A DNA stretch of 64,000 nucleotides. It comes from Martelella alba (GTDB lineage Bacteria; Pseudomonadota; Gammaproteobacteria; Enterobacterales; Enterobacteriaceae). The position numbers were made by a program, and so were the translations under genes. The notes below the pieces were generated by a model, which had not been told where the DNA came from, searched no databases, and saw only the letters and a list, made by a program, of their open reading frames with translations. The stretch lies in NCBI RefSeq assembly GCF_005217455.1, contig NZ_SZPQ01000004.1, positions 1 to 64,000 of the forward strand, read 5' to 3'. Shown one piece after another: positions 48,076 to 57,599 of the stretch; within the stretch, counting starts at the first letter, position 1; each line of letters starts with the position of its first letter.

Positions 48076-48555
48076 CTACTCCGCCGAAGGCGGTCGGCGA
48101 GACGACAAGGTGACTTGATAACGGGGCATCCGGCGATCCGGCACGATATTGGAATCGACGACCCCTTCTGGTCGGGCGCCCATCCGTCGGAAAAAGCCGG
48201 CGGCCTGGGGATCGCAATCAATCAATAAACGTCTGGCGCCGGCGCGATGGGCCATTTGCAGCGACCAACCAAACAATGCTTTGCCGATGCCATGCCGGGT
48301 TTTGGCGGGAGAGACGAACAGGCGCTGTAAAATGGCATTGCCCTCGCTGAAAAACAGCTGGGCGGCGCCCAGCAATTCTCTATCGCATTCCGCCACGCAA
48401 ATGGAGGAACTTTCCACATCGGCGGGATGGAATGTCAATGTTTCCCGACAACATCGCATGAAATCGTCGTCGTAGCCATAGACGGCCTTGGATTGCAAAC
48501 AGAGCTCGGTGAGTTTGTCCAACTCGTCGATACGGGCTGCCCTGAGCTGCAACAT
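48076..48555 (-). CDS. GNAT-family N-acetyltransferase
   Basis: A 159-residue protein of the GNAT fold. The acetyl-CoA loop region is RLFVSPAKTRHGIGKALFGW (about residues 78-97), and the C-terminal motif DPQAAGFFRRMGARPEG is typical of small-molecule GNAT enzymes. The substrate cannot be told. Its ATG overlaps the stop of the upstream oxidoreductase gene (TAATG), so the two are probably one translational unit. Confidence 0.88.
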   Translation of the reverse strand: MLQLRAARIDELDKLTELCLQSKAVYGYDDDFMRCCRETLTFHPADVESSSICVAECDRELLGAAQLFFSEGNAILQRLFVSPAKTRHGIGKALFGWSLQMAHRAGARRLLIDCDPQAAGFFRRMGARPEGVVDSNIVPDRRMPRYQVTLSSRRPPSAE

Positions 48556-49541
48556 TAATGGGACCTCGGCTGGCAGCGGTAGATCTCCAGGATAAGATCG
48601 GTTGCGCGCCGCGCGTCGTTGCCATCCGCCAGCGGCGTGGTTCCCTGGGCGATTGCCTGCTCGAAATCGGCAAGGACGGCCTCGTGGCGGGAAAAATCGC
48701 TGATAACGGGGCTACTGGCGCCGACATCCTCGGCCTGCTGATCGCTGCTGGAGGGATTGTCGATGCCCTCGATATGCCAGTCGCTTATGCGATCATTAAG
48801 CAGGGTGAACGTGCCTTTTTCGCAACTGACTTCCAGTCGCGGGGGATAACCCGGCGGGGCGCAGGTCGACGCCACAATGGTGCCGATCATGCCGTTGGCA
48901 TGGCGCAGCACCACGGCGCCGTGATCTTCCGCTTCCATCCGGTGGGCGAAGGTCGCCAGTTCGCCCTGAACCTTTTCCGGCATACCGAATAGCCAGATGT
49001 AGTTATCGATATGATGGCAGGCTTGTTGCATAAATACCCCACCGCCATCCAATTCATAGCCGCCGCGATAGTCGGCGCTGTCGTAATAGCGCTGGTCGCG
49101 CCAGAAACGGCAACTGAGATCGGCGCTATAGAGCCGGCCGAACGCGCCGTGATCCATCAGCGCCTTGACCGCCAGATTATCGGGATTGGTGCGGCGTTGA
49201 TAGCTGACCGCCAGAACGACATGATGACGCGCCGCTTCATCAATCATCTCTTCCATCGCCGAGGATGTGATGCCCAGCGGTTTTTCCACCAGAATATGTT
49301 TGCCCATCCGCGCCGCCTCAATGGCGCTGACAGGGTGCACGCCATTTGGCGTCGTCACGATAACCGCATCGAACGGGCGATCCACCGCCGAGAGCGTCGG
49401 CCAGCAGGGCAGGGACTGAACGTTTTCGCCGGCGCGGCCGCTGCGCGAGACGAAACCCACCGCTTGGCTGCCGGGAAGTGATTGTAACGCCCCGATATAG
49501 GTTTTACTGATGTTGCCTGTTCCAACAATCACATATTTCAT
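48555..49541 (-). CDS. Gfo/Idh/MocA-family oxidoreductase
   Basis: A 328-residue NAD(P)-dependent oxidoreductase. The Rossmann motif VGTGNISKTYIGAL opens the protein; VTTPNGVHP and the EKP motif in GKHILVEKPLGI follow, and DGGGVFMQQACHHIDNY contains the usual catalytic His-region. Substrates in the family are sugars, inositols and their derivatives; none can be assigned here. Translation can begin at a GTG (49544) or the ATG three bases later. It is coupled to the GNAT gene downstream, hinting that the two act on the same amino- or keto-sugar. Confidence 0.88.
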   Translation of the reverse strand: MKYVIVGTGNISKTYIGALQSLPGSQAVGFVSRSGRAGENVQSLPCWPTLSAVDRPFDAVIVTTPNGVHPVSAIEAARMGKHILVEKPLGITSSAMEEMIDEAARHHVVLAVSYQRRTNPDNLAVKALMDHGAFGRLYSADLSCRFWRDQRYYDSADYRGGYELDGGGVFMQQACHHIDNYIWLFGMPEKVQGELATFAHRMEAEDHGAVVLRHANGMIGTIVASTCAPPGYPPRLEVSCEKGTFTLLNDRISDWHIEGIDNPSSSDQQAEDVGASSPVISDFSRHEAVLADFEQAIAQGTTPLADGNDARRATDLILEIYRCQPRSH

Positions 49542-49800
49542 CACTGAGTCGGCGCCTTGTAGAATGAAATGAACCGTTCATCCCTGATGCCATGATAATC
49601 GCCGGATAAGTCGCGGTATTTTCCGACGCGGGCGCGATGCATTCCTTTGGAGGATTCCGTCAATTATCGTATGCCGCGTTCATGACTTGTAACACTGTCA
49701 AGCAGTATTGCAAAGGTGATGTCGCTTGCCAAGCCCCTAAGAACAGGTAATGAATACGATGCCACAAAACGGCATGACATTTCGTCCGCTTGTTCGGTAA

Positions 49801-49814
49801 CCCGGTGAACCGGG
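49801..49814 (-). terminator. Short hairpin downstream of dld
   Basis: CCCGG-N4-CCGGG lies 32 bp beyond the dld stop. The stem is short and has no T-run. The 300-bp space 49545-49845 otherwise contains nothing that I can name. Confidence 0.3.
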
Positions 49815-49845
49815 CCGGGGAAATTTACGGGCTGGCGCGGACAGG

Positions 49846-51570
49846 TTATGAATGCTCCCGTTTTTCTTGCCAATATTTTAACTTACTGGTTTGGCCGATA
49901 CCGGGATTCAGGGCGTTGGTCGGATCGATTTGACGGTAAAACGCCGCCAGCGCCGGTTTGGCGTGATAAAGATGGCCCACATTGTGTTCAGCGGGATATT
50001 CGGCCCCGCGCCGATCCAGTTCCGCCAGCATCCGTTGTTTTAGCGCATGAGGATTGGTGCCTTTGGCCAGGATATAGTCCTGATGAAAAACATGGCACAG
50101 GAAATGGCCATAATACAGCTTGGCCACGATCTGCCGATCGATGTCCGGCGGCAACGTTTCGAACCAGCGGGTTTCATTGCGCGGCAAAGCGATATCCAGG
50201 GCCAGAATATCCTCAACCCGGTCGCTGTGAACCGCATGATAGCGCACCGCCGCGCCCGCGGCGGCGAAACGGTGTAAAAACGCGCTGTCGCCCTCTTGGG
50301 GCGTACAAGTAAAATAATCGCCGTCGGCACCGTTGAAAAACCCCGCCAGATAATGCCGAGCCTCATCGATCCCCTCGCCGGACATTTTCAGCAGCAAGTG
50401 GTGTTCAAACCGATCGCGGTAGGCTTTGATGCGTGGCGGCAGATGCGACGGCCATAGCCGGCTCAAAGCCTGCAACACCCGATCGCTTAGGTGCGATGGC
50501 AGCCAGGATTGCGCGTTAAGCGTCGCGTCGATACGGCCTTTGAGCTGGAACAGTCGGGGCATCCGCCCGGTACCCAGCCGGTTGATTAAAATGAATGTAT
50601 CCTTGCCATATTTCTCGCTGATGTCGAAACAATCCCGATGCAGATACTCCCCGGCTACCGGCAAATTGACGAACCCACCGAGGATATCCCGCCGCAGCGC
50701 GGTGAGCGTCTGGGGATCGTTGGTACCAATATAAAAGACCTGTTGCTGCTGCTCGGCGGGAAAGGTATCCAGCCGTACCGCGAACACCGCCAGTTTGCCG
50801 GCGCTGCCGGACGCCTCGAACAGCCGACGGCGATCGGCGTTAAAACGCGAGGGCGTATCGGCCGTCACGTCTCTGACCCGCTTGACGTATTCGTGATCGG
50901 AACAGGCGCGATCCGGCGCAAGAATATCCTTTGCCCCGTATTGGCCGTTTTCCAGCCGGGTTAGAATCTGTTCCGGCGAATGCCCCAGGCGGATGCCCAA
51001 ATGATTGACCAACACCAACTGTCCGGTGGCGTCGATGGCGGCATACAGCGCCATTTCGGTATAAGCGGGCCCGCGTTTGACCAATGAACCGCCGGAGTTG
51101 TTGCATATGCCGCCGATGACCGACGCCCCCAGGCAAGAAGACCCTATCACCGAATGCGGCTCGCGGCCATAAGGCGCCAGCGCTTTCTCCAGGTCGTAAA
51201 GCGTACTGCCGGCCAGGGCGACCGCCTGCCGACCTTCATCGATAATTTGAACGCCCGACAGACGCCGGGTGCTGACGATAACCACCTGACGGTCGTAATC
51301 GTCGCCGTTGGGGGTGGATCCCTCCGTAAGTCCGGTATTGGACGATTGCATAATAATAATTTTGTCGGCGGCGACACAGATTTCCAGCACCCGCCAGAGT
51401 GCCAGCAGCGAACCAGGCAGAACCACCGCGAGCGCGGGGCCGCTGCCGGAGCGAAACCCCCGGCGGTAACGCTGGGTACGCCGTGGGCCGGTGAGAACGC
51501 CGTTCTTGCCGACCCGCTTTTTTAACTGCTCAATAAACAGATAAGATGAATAGGGCGAAGTCTGCGGCAT
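49846..51570 (-). CDS. dld: Quinone-dependent D-lactate dehydrogenase
   Basis: Membrane-bound FAD enzyme that oxidises D-lactate to pyruvate and feeds electrons to quinone. The 574-residue product is collinear with E. coli Dld (571 aa): FAD-domain blocks MQSSNTGLTEGSTPNGDDYDR and SVIGSSCLGASVIGGICNNSGG, then KLAVFAVRLDTF, the membrane-binding basic region and KLYYGHFLCHVFHQDY. Two adjacent ATGs exist (51573, 51570); GGGAG is better spaced for the second. It is divergent from bglX, as in E. coli. Confidence 0.96.
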   Translation of the reverse strand: MPQTSPYSSYLFIEQLKKRVGKNGVLTGPRRTQRYRRGFRSGSGPALAVVLPGSLLALWRVLEICVAADKIIIMQSSNTGLTEGSTPNGDDYDRQVVIVSTRRLSGVQIIDEGRQAVALAGSTLYDLEKALAPYGREPHSVIGSSCLGASVIGGICNNSGGSLVKRGPAYTEMALYAAIDATGQLVLVNHLGIRLGHSPEQILTRLENGQYGAKDILAPDRACSDHEYVKRVRDVTADTPSRFNADRRRLFEASGSAGKLAVFAVRLDTFPAEQQQQVFYIGTNDPQTLTALRRDILGGFVNLPVAGEYLHRDCFDISEKYGKDTFILINRLGTGRMPRLFQLKGRIDATLNAQSWLPSHLSDRVLQALSRLWPSHLPPRIKAYRDRFEHHLLLKMSGEGIDEARHYLAGFFNGADGDYFTCTPQEGDSAFLHRFAAAGAAVRYHAVHSDRVEDILALDIALPRNETRWFETLPPDIDRQIVAKLYYGHFLCHVFHQDYILAKGTNPHALKQRMLAELDRRGAEYPAEHNVGHLYHAKPALAAFYRQIDPTNALNPGIGQTSKLKYWQEKREHS

Positions 51571-51733
51571 CATGTCTCCCAGTCGATATGGCCCTTTCAG
51601 CGGCGGGCCAAGCTGCGTTTTAGGCACTCAGTATTCAGGTGGCATCGCGGTCAACAAAAACGCTTTCAATAATTTAACCCTATCCCGACGATGCTGTGAT
51701 GGGCTACACTGAATTTATTATATCCCGATGGCA

Positions 51734-51858
51734 TATACCCTCATACTTCAAGTTGCCTCTTTGCTGGCGATGCCCGCTCACAACAGCCATGGCGCCGGCC
51801 ATGCCCCCGGGGTCGGCTCAGGCGCCGCTGCGATGCAACGCGACGTATTCAGAGTATA
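51734..51858. repeat. Copy 2 of the interspersed enterobacterial repeat
   Basis: A 125-bp element that starts TATACCCTCATACTTCAAG and ends TTCAGAGTATA. The ends are imperfect inverted repeats (ATACTTCAAGTTGC against GCAACGCGACGTATT). The interior is rearranged relative to copy 1 (446-590). It lies between dld and bglX, within the bglX promoter region. It behaves like a non-coding, MITE- or REP-like element. Confidence 0.65.
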
Positions 51859-51926
51859 GTACGTCGATTTGAATTCCTTACCGGGCCCACCGCCCGGTTT
51901 GTTTTTGCGATTGTGAGAATGACGAT

Positions 51927-54224
51927 ATGAAATGGCTGTGCTCTTTTGGCCTGGTGGCAACATTAACGTTTTTGTCTAATACCGCCATGGCGGCGGATAA
52001 TCTGCTTCCTTCCCCGAATTTACCCCGCGATGCTTATGTCAGCGCGTTATTAAAAAAAATGACGCTGTCGGAAAAAATCGGTCAGTTGCGTCTTATCAGC
52101 GTCGGCCCGGACAATCCCAAGGAAGCCATACGGGAAATGATAAAAAAAGGTCAGGTGGGGGCGATATTCAACACGGTTACCCGTCCGGATATTCGCGCCA
52201 TGCAAGACCAGGTCATGCAATTGAGCCGATTGAAGATACCGTTGTTTTTCGCCTATGACATCGTCCATGGCCAGCGGACCATTTTCCCCATCAGCTTGGG
52301 ATTGGCGTCGAGCTGGAATCTCGACGCAGTGGCGACCAGCGGGCGTATCGCCGCTTATGAGGGCAGCGAGGACGGTTTGAATATGACTTGGGCGCCAATG
52401 GTGGACATTACCCGCGACCCCCGTTGGGGTCGGGTGTCCGAAGGCCTGGGCGAAGATACTTTCCTTGCCAGCGAAATGGGCCGGGTAATGGTGCAATCGC
52501 TGCAAGGCAAGGATCCCGCCGCCCGGCATTCCCTGATGACCAGCGTCAAGCATTTCGCCCTGTATGGCGCGCCCGAGGGCGGCCGGGACTACAATACCGT
52601 CGATATGAGCCCGCAACGCATGTTCCAGGATTACCTGCCTCCCTACAAAGCGGCGCTGGATGCCGGTAGCGGTGGGGTCATGGTGGCGTTGAACACCATC
52701 AATGGTACGCCGGCCACCGCCAATGCCTGGCTGCTAAGAGATCTGTTACGCAAACAGTGGCATTTTACAGGTATCGCCATCAGCGATCACGGCGCGGTAA
52801 AAGAACTGATCGATCACGGTGTCGCCGGTTCGCCGCGCGAAGCCGTAAAAATCGCGCTGGACGCCGGTATTGATATGAGCATGGGCGATGTGTATTTTAG
52901 TCGTTATCTGCCGGGCCTGGTCAAAAGCGGCGCGGTCAGCGAAGCGGAGCTTGACGATGCGGTCCGCCATGTATTGAACGTCAAATACGATATGGGGTTG
53001 TTCCGTAATCCCTATAGCCATCTCGGGCCGGCGGGCAGCGATCCTAAGGACACGAACGCCGAAAGCCGCCTGCACCGCGCCCAGGCGCGGGAAGTGGCGC
53101 GGCAGACCCTGGTGCTGCTGAAAAACCGTCTGCAGACGCTGCCGCTGAAAAAACAGGGAACCATTGCGGTCATCGGACCGTTGGCCGACGACCAGCGCGA
53201 TATCCTCGGCAGCTGGTCGGCGGCCGGTCGCGTCGACCAGGCCGTCACGTTACTGGCGGGCATTCGCAACGCGGTGGCGGGCAAAGCGACGGTATTGTAT
53301 GCCAAGGGTTCGAATATCACCGATCATAAAGATATGGTGGCTTTTTTAAACAGCTATGAACAATCCGTGACGCTTGACCCGCGCACACCGCAGGCGATGA
53401 TTGACGAGGCGGTCAAGGTCGCCAGGCGGGCGGATGTGATCGTCGCGGCGGTGGGGGAATCCCAGGGCATGGCTCATGAAGCCTCCAGCCGCAGCCATAT
53501 CACTATTCCCGATTGCCAGGAACGATTGATTGCCGCGTTGAAGTCTACCGGCAAGCCTTTGGTGCTGGTGCTAATGAACGGCCGCCCGCTGGCGCTGGTA
53601 CATGAAGATCAGCAGGCCGACGCGATGCTGGAAACCTGGTTCAGCGGCACCGAAGGCGGCAACGCCATTGCCGATGTGTTGTTCGGCGACTACAATCCGT
53701 CCGGCAAGCTGCCGATGTCCTTTCCTCGCTCAGTGGGACAAATCCCGATTTATTACAATCACCTTCCCACTGGGCGGCCGTACAATTTCAAGGCGCCTGA
53801 TAAATATACCTCCCATTATTTCGACGAGGCCAATGGGCCGCTCTACCCGTTCGGCTATGGCTTGAGTTACACCCGTTTCACCGTTTCCGACATACGGCTG
53901 TCCAGCCCGACCCTATCCCGCAATGGCAGCATCGCGGTCAGCGTTACCCTGACCAATAGCGGTCATCGGGACGGCGCCACGGTGGCTCAACTGTATATTC
54001 ACGACGTGACCGCATCCATTAGCCGGCCGGTCGAGGAACTGCGTGGATTTCGCCAGGTATTTCTCAAGGCGGGGGAATCGAAGCGGGTAACCTTCCGGTT
54101 GGATGTCGATGCTTTGAAATTCTATAACCAGCAGATGCAACGGGTCGCCGAACCTGGCGCTTTTGATGTTATGGTCGGATTGGATTCCGCCCGGGTCAAA
54201 ACCGCCCGTTTCACATTGCTTTGA
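51927..54224 (+). CDS. bglX: Periplasmic beta-glucosidase
   Basis: Glycoside hydrolase family 3 enzyme that releases glucose from beta-glucosides in the periplasm. At 765 residues it equals E. coli BglX. A signal peptide of about 22 residues ends AMA/A. The family-3 catalytic domain holds the nucleophile aspartate in IAISDHGAVKEL (about residue 286), preceded by SVKHFALYGAPEGGRDY; the second domain includes AAVGESQGMAHEASSRS and the C-terminal fibronectin-III-like domain. It is followed by osmF in the same direction. Confidence 0.96.
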   Translation: MKWLCSFGLVATLTFLSNTAMAADNLLPSPNLPRDAYVSALLKKMTLSEKIGQLRLISVGPDNPKEAIREMIKKGQVGAIFNTVTRPDIRAMQDQVMQLSRLKIPLFFAYDIVHGQRTIFPISLGLASSWNLDAVATSGRIAAYEGSEDGLNMTWAPMVDITRDPRWGRVSEGLGEDTFLASEMGRVMVQSLQGKDPAARHSLMTSVKHFALYGAPEGGRDYNTVDMSPQRMFQDYLPPYKAALDAGSGGVMVALNTINGTPATANAWLLRDLLRKQWHFTGIAISDHGAVKELIDHGVAGSPREAVKIALDAGIDMSMGDVYFSRYLPGLVKSGAVSEAELDDAVRHVLNVKYDMGLFRNPYSHLGPAGSDPKDTNAESRLHRAQAREVARQTLVLLKNRLQTLPLKKQGTIAVIGPLADDQRDILGSWSAAGRVDQAVTLLAGIRNAVAGKATVLYAKGSNITDHKDMVAFLNSYEQSVTLDPRTPQAMIDEAVKVARRADVIVAAVGESQGMAHEASSRSHITIPDCQERLIAALKSTGKPLVLVLMNGRPLALVHEDQQADAMLETWFSGTEGGNAIADVLFGDYNPSGKLPMSFPRSVGQIPIYYNHLPTGRPYNFKAPDKYTSHYFDEANGPLYPFGYGLSYTRFTVSDIRLSSPTLSRNGSIAVSVTLTNSGHRDGATVAQLYIHDVTASISRPVEELRGFRQVFLKAGESKRVTFRLDVDALKFYNQQMQRVAEPGAFDVMVGLDSARVKTARFTLL

Positions 54225-54373
54225 TAACACGGCGCCGGTCAAGACCGTATGAACGCCGCGCGACGGTGATGCGGTTTATGATCGGCGATAAAGCGCCCTT
54301 TTTGTGATCTTGCCGCGGCGCCATTCGGATAAGTTCTCTTGGACGGCGCTATCCGGCCTACTTCCCGATGCAG

Positions 54374-54412
54374 TTATGTTGCGGTGTCCGCTCGCTTAAC
54401 GTCGCAACATAA
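54374..54412. repeat. 10-bp inverted repeat between bglX and osmF
   Basis: TTATGTTGCG and CGCAACATAA are perfect 10-bp arms separated by 19 bases. No T-run follows. It could be a bglX terminator of unusual form, an operator with widely spaced half sites, or a leader hairpin for osmF. The rest of 54225-54521 holds no gene; CCTATCTT near 54460 is a possible sigma-S -10 for osmF. Confidence 0.45.
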
Positions 54413-54521
54413 GGCGAATTATTTGGGGTATGAATTTACATATGAACTATTATTCAAAAACCTATCTTCGATTGGCGGTTCGGTGTCGATCCCTTTATCA
54501 TTTACCATAGGAATGCACATC

Positions 54522-55457
54522 ATGACCCAACTCTTTGCCAAAGGACGCCTGCTAAGCTTTGCCGTACTCATGCTCGGTATGGCCGCCAGCGTCCAGGCGC
54601 AGGCGGCGGATTCCCCGGTCCGCGTCGGCTCGAAAATCGATACTGAAGGCTCTTTGCTCGGTAATATCATCCTTCAGGTCCTGGCGTCGCACGGCGTCAA
54701 AACCATCAATAAACTGCAGTTGGGGACGACTCAGGTGATGCGCGGCGCCATTACCTCCGGCGAAATCGATATCTATCCCGAGTACACCGGCAATGGCGCC
54801 TTCTTTTTTAATGACGCCAAGGATCCGGTTTGGAAAGACGCCAACGCCGGCTACCAAAAGGTCAAGCAGCTCGATTATGACAAAAACCATATTGTCTGGC
54901 TGGATCCCGCGCCGGCCAATAATACTTGGACTATCGCCGTTCGCGATGATTTAGCTAAAAACCAGCATCTCGATTCCCTCAGCGATTTGAGCCGTTATCT
55001 GAAAAATGGCGGCAAATTCAAACTGGCGGCATCGGCTGAATTTATCGAGCGCCCCGATGCCCTGCCGGCGTTTGAGAAAACCTACGATTTTCAGCTTCGC
55101 CAGGATCAGTTGCTATCACTGGCGGGCGGCGACACGGCGGTAACGCTGAAAGCGGCGGCGGAGCGGACATCCGGCGTCAATGCCGCCATGGCCTACGGTA
55201 CTGACGGTCCGGTGGCCGCGTTGGGATTGCATACGCTGTCCGATCCCCGGGGCGTGCAGCCCATTTACGCGCCGACGCCCATTATCCGCGAGGCGGTGCT
55301 GAAACAGCATCCCGGAATAGCCGATTGGTTAAAACCGGTGTTCGCTTCCTTAGATACGCCGACCTTGCAAAAGCTGAACGCCAGCATCGCGGTGGAAGGA
55401 CAAAACGCCAGCAAGGTGGCGGCCGATTATTTAAAACAACAGGGGTTCGTGAAATAA
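54522..55457 (+). CDS. osmF: Osmoprotectant ABC transporter, binding protein OsmF (YehZ)
   Basis: Periplasmic binding protein of the low-affinity betaine-type importer OsmF-YehYXW. The 311-residue precursor has a signal peptide ending VQAQA/A, then VGSKIDTEGSLLGNI, GAITSGEIDIYPEYTGNG and KLAASAEFIERPDALP, matching E. coli OsmF (305 aa). A frame runs back to 54339, and two late ATGs are candidates; AGGA is spaced 9 bases from the ATG at 54522. In E. coli the operon is induced by RpoS in high salt; a weak sigma-S-like -10 is seen upstream. Confidence 0.93.
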   Translation: MTQLFAKGRLLSFAVLMLGMAASVQAQAADSPVRVGSKIDTEGSLLGNIILQVLASHGVKTINKLQLGTTQVMRGAITSGEIDIYPEYTGNGAFFFNDAKDPVWKDANAGYQKVKQLDYDKNHIVWLDPAPANNTWTIAVRDDLAKNQHLDSLSDLSRYLKNGGKFKLAASAEFIERPDALPAFEKTYDFQLRQDQLLSLAGGDTAVTLKAAAERTSGVNAAMAYGTDGPVAALGLHTLSDPRGVQPIYAPTPIIREAVLKQHPGIADWLKPVFASLDTPTLQKLNASIAVEGQNASKVAADYLKQQGFVK

Positions 55458-55488
55458 ATCCGCCAGACGCGCCGGGGAGTTTGTTATT

Positions 55489-56637
55489 TTGGTGAAAAAT
55501 CCGGTATTGCTGACCTTGCTGGTGATGTTGGTTCTGGCAGGAAGCCTGTTGCCCTTCGTAAATTTTGCCCCCAACCGCTTACTGACGGGGCAGGGAATCG
55601 GACTGGCGAAACTGGTGTCCGTCGGCTGGTTTTGGTTATTGCCGCCGGCGGCGGCCGGCATGCTTTGCTGGGCCACTCCCTCACGATGGGTTTCGATCGC
55701 CACGGTGTTGCTGGCGGAAGGGTTCCTGTTTTGCCTGACGGCGCAAGCGGGCGCCGCCGCCTTTCGGCTGGCCGGCCAGGGCAACGCCTTGGCGCGCACG
55801 TCATTCGGCAGCGGTTTCTGGCTTATGGCGGCGCTTTGTCTGCTCATGGCCGCCGACGCCGTTAGCCGGGCCACCGCCAGTCATACCCTGCGGGTATTGG
55901 TTAATGTTCAGGTCTGGCTACCGCTGGTTTGGTTGTTGTCGACAGGCCGGTTGGATCAGTTGTCGCTGCTTAAGGAATATGTTAACCGGCAACAGGTTTT
56001 CCAAACCGCTTTCGGCGAACATCTGACGTTATTGTTCGGTACGTTGGCGCCGGCTCTGGCCATTGGCATACCGCTGGGCTTTTTGTGCCATTATTCGGCT
56101 CGTTGGCGCCCGTTGCTGTTCTCCATGCTCAATATCATCCAGACCATTCCCGCCATCGCGCTTTTCGGCCTGCTTATCGCCCCGTTAAGCGCCCTGTCCA
56201 ATACCTGGCCCTGGCTCCGGGCGCTGGGCATTGGCGGTATCGGATTGGCGCCGGCCTTGATAGCGTTGGTGCTTTATGCTTTATTGCCCTTGGTGCGCAG
56301 CGTACATGCCGGCCTAGGGCAAGTGCCCGCCGACGTGATTGAAACCGCGTTGGGCATGGGGATGACCCGCGGGCAGATTTTTTTACGGGTGGAGATGTCG
56401 CTGGCGTTGCCGGTTATTGTATCGGGCGTGCGGATAATCGCGGTCCAGACCGTGGGCATGGGCATGGTGGCCGCGCTGATCGGCGCCGGCGGATTCGGCG
56501 CGCTGATGTTCCAGGGCCTGTTGAGCAGCGCCCTGGAACTGGTGTTGTTGGGGGTTATTCCGGCCATCGCCCTGGCGGTGCTGGTGGATACGCTGTTCAA
56601 ACTGATCATTTCCGTTATTGACCGGGGACGTCCATGA
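55489..56637 (+). CDS. yehY: Osmoprotectant ABC transporter, permease YehY
   Basis: Inner-membrane permease of the OsmF system, 382 residues like E. coli YehY (385 aa). It has an extra N-terminal set of helices (SLLPFVNFAPNRLL, then RTSFGSGFWL) before the ABC permease core with LALPVIVSGVRIIAVQTVGM and GAGGFGALMFQGLLSSAL. No ATG lies at the family start; a TTG at 55489 with GGGGAG 9 bases upstream, or the GTG next to it, must be used. The stop overlaps yehX (ATGA). Confidence 0.93.
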   Translation: MVKNPVLLTLLVMLVLAGSLLPFVNFAPNRLLTGQGIGLAKLVSVGWFWLLPPAAAGMLCWATPSRWVSIATVLLAEGFLFCLTAQAGAAAFRLAGQGNALARTSFGSGFWLMAALCLLMAADAVSRATASHTLRVLVNVQVWLPLVWLLSTGRLDQLSLLKEYVNRQQVFQTAFGEHLTLLFGTLAPALAIGIPLGFLCHYSARWRPLLFSMLNIIQTIPAIALFGLLIAPLSALSNTWPWLRALGIGGIGLAPALIALVLYALLPLVRSVHAGLGQVPADVIETALGMGMTRGQIFLRVEMSLALPVIVSGVRIIAVQTVGMGMVAALIGAGGFGALMFQGLLSSALELVLLGVIPAIALAVLVDTLFKLIISVIDRGRP

Positions 56638-57599
56638 TTGAATTTCAGCGCGTCAGTAAATATTTCCACGGCAAGCCGGCGATTGAACAGTTGGATCTTC
56701 ATATCGCCGCCGGCGAATTTACCGTACTCATCGGGACATCCGGTTCCGGTAAGTCAACCACGCTTAAAATGATTAACCGGCTGATAGAGCACGATCAAGG
56801 CAAAATTCTCTTCGCCGGCGAAGAAATCCATGCATTCAAACCGCAGGAACTGCGCCGGCGGATGGGCTACGCCATTCAATCCATCGGTCTCTTTCCACAC
56901 TGGACGGTGGAGGAGAATATCGCCACCGTACCGCAACTGCTGAAGTGGCCGCGGAACAGAATCCGCGATAGGGTAACCGAATTACTGGCGTTGCTGCATC
57001 TGGACGCGGCGCAATTCCGCCATCGCTATCCTCATCAACTTTCAGGAGGGCAGCAGCAGCGGGTCGGGGTGGCGCGGGCGCTTGCCGCCGACCCGGAGGT
57101 GTTATTGATGGACGAACCCTTTGGCGCGCTCGATCCGGTCACGCGGACCGCCCTGCAAGGCGAGATTGCCCGCATCCACCGGCTATCGGGTCGAACCATT
57201 GTATTGGTAACCCATGATATCGACGAGGCGTTGTCGCTGGCGGACCGCATTGTGCTGTTGGATCAGGGCAAAATCATACAGCAAGGCGCGCCAAAACACT
57301 TGTTGATTGAACCGGCCAATGATTTCGTCCGCGACTTTTTCGGCCCTGGCGATAGAGGGATAAAATTGCTGGCGCTGGATTCGGTCGGTGTGCGGGCACG
57401 TAGGGGAGAACAACTGGAAGGGGGGGCGATATCGGCTGACATCACCCTGCGCGAAGCCCTGTCGGAATTCGTCGCGCGCCAGACCAACCGATTGCCGGTG
57501 GTGGACGCGGCGGGAAACCGGTTCGGCGTGCTCCACCTCGATGACTTGGTGCGACAGGTTAAGCCGGGGGGTGGCGATGCTGCGTCGGATTCTCGCTGA
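56634..57599 (+). CDS. yehX: Osmoprotectant ABC transporter, ATPase YehX
   Basis: ATP-binding subunit of the OsmF system, 321 residues. The ABC domain is intact: Walker [11 protein letters not shown]-loop [13 protein letters not shown], signature QLSGGQQQR and Walker [13 protein letters not shown]. The C-terminal part (from about residue 245) resembles half of a CBS-type regulatory region ([20 protein letters not shown]). It overlaps yehY by 4 bp and yehW by 23 bp. Confidence 0.94.
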   Translation: MIEFQRVSKYFHGKPAIEQLDLHIAAGEFTVLIGTSGSGKSTTLKMINRLIEHDQGKILFAGEEIHAFKPQELRRRMGYAIQSIGLFPHWTVEENIATVPQLLKWPRNRIRDRVTELLALLHLDAAQFRHRYPHQLSGGQQQRVGVARALAADPEVLLMDEPFGALDPVTRTALQGEIARIHRLSGRTIVLVTHDIDEALSLADRIVLLDQGKIIQQGAPKHLLIEPANDFVRDFFGPGDRGIKLLALDSVGVRARRGEQLEGGAISADITLREALSEFVARQTNRLPVVDAAGNRFGVLHLDDLVRQVKPGGGDAASDSR

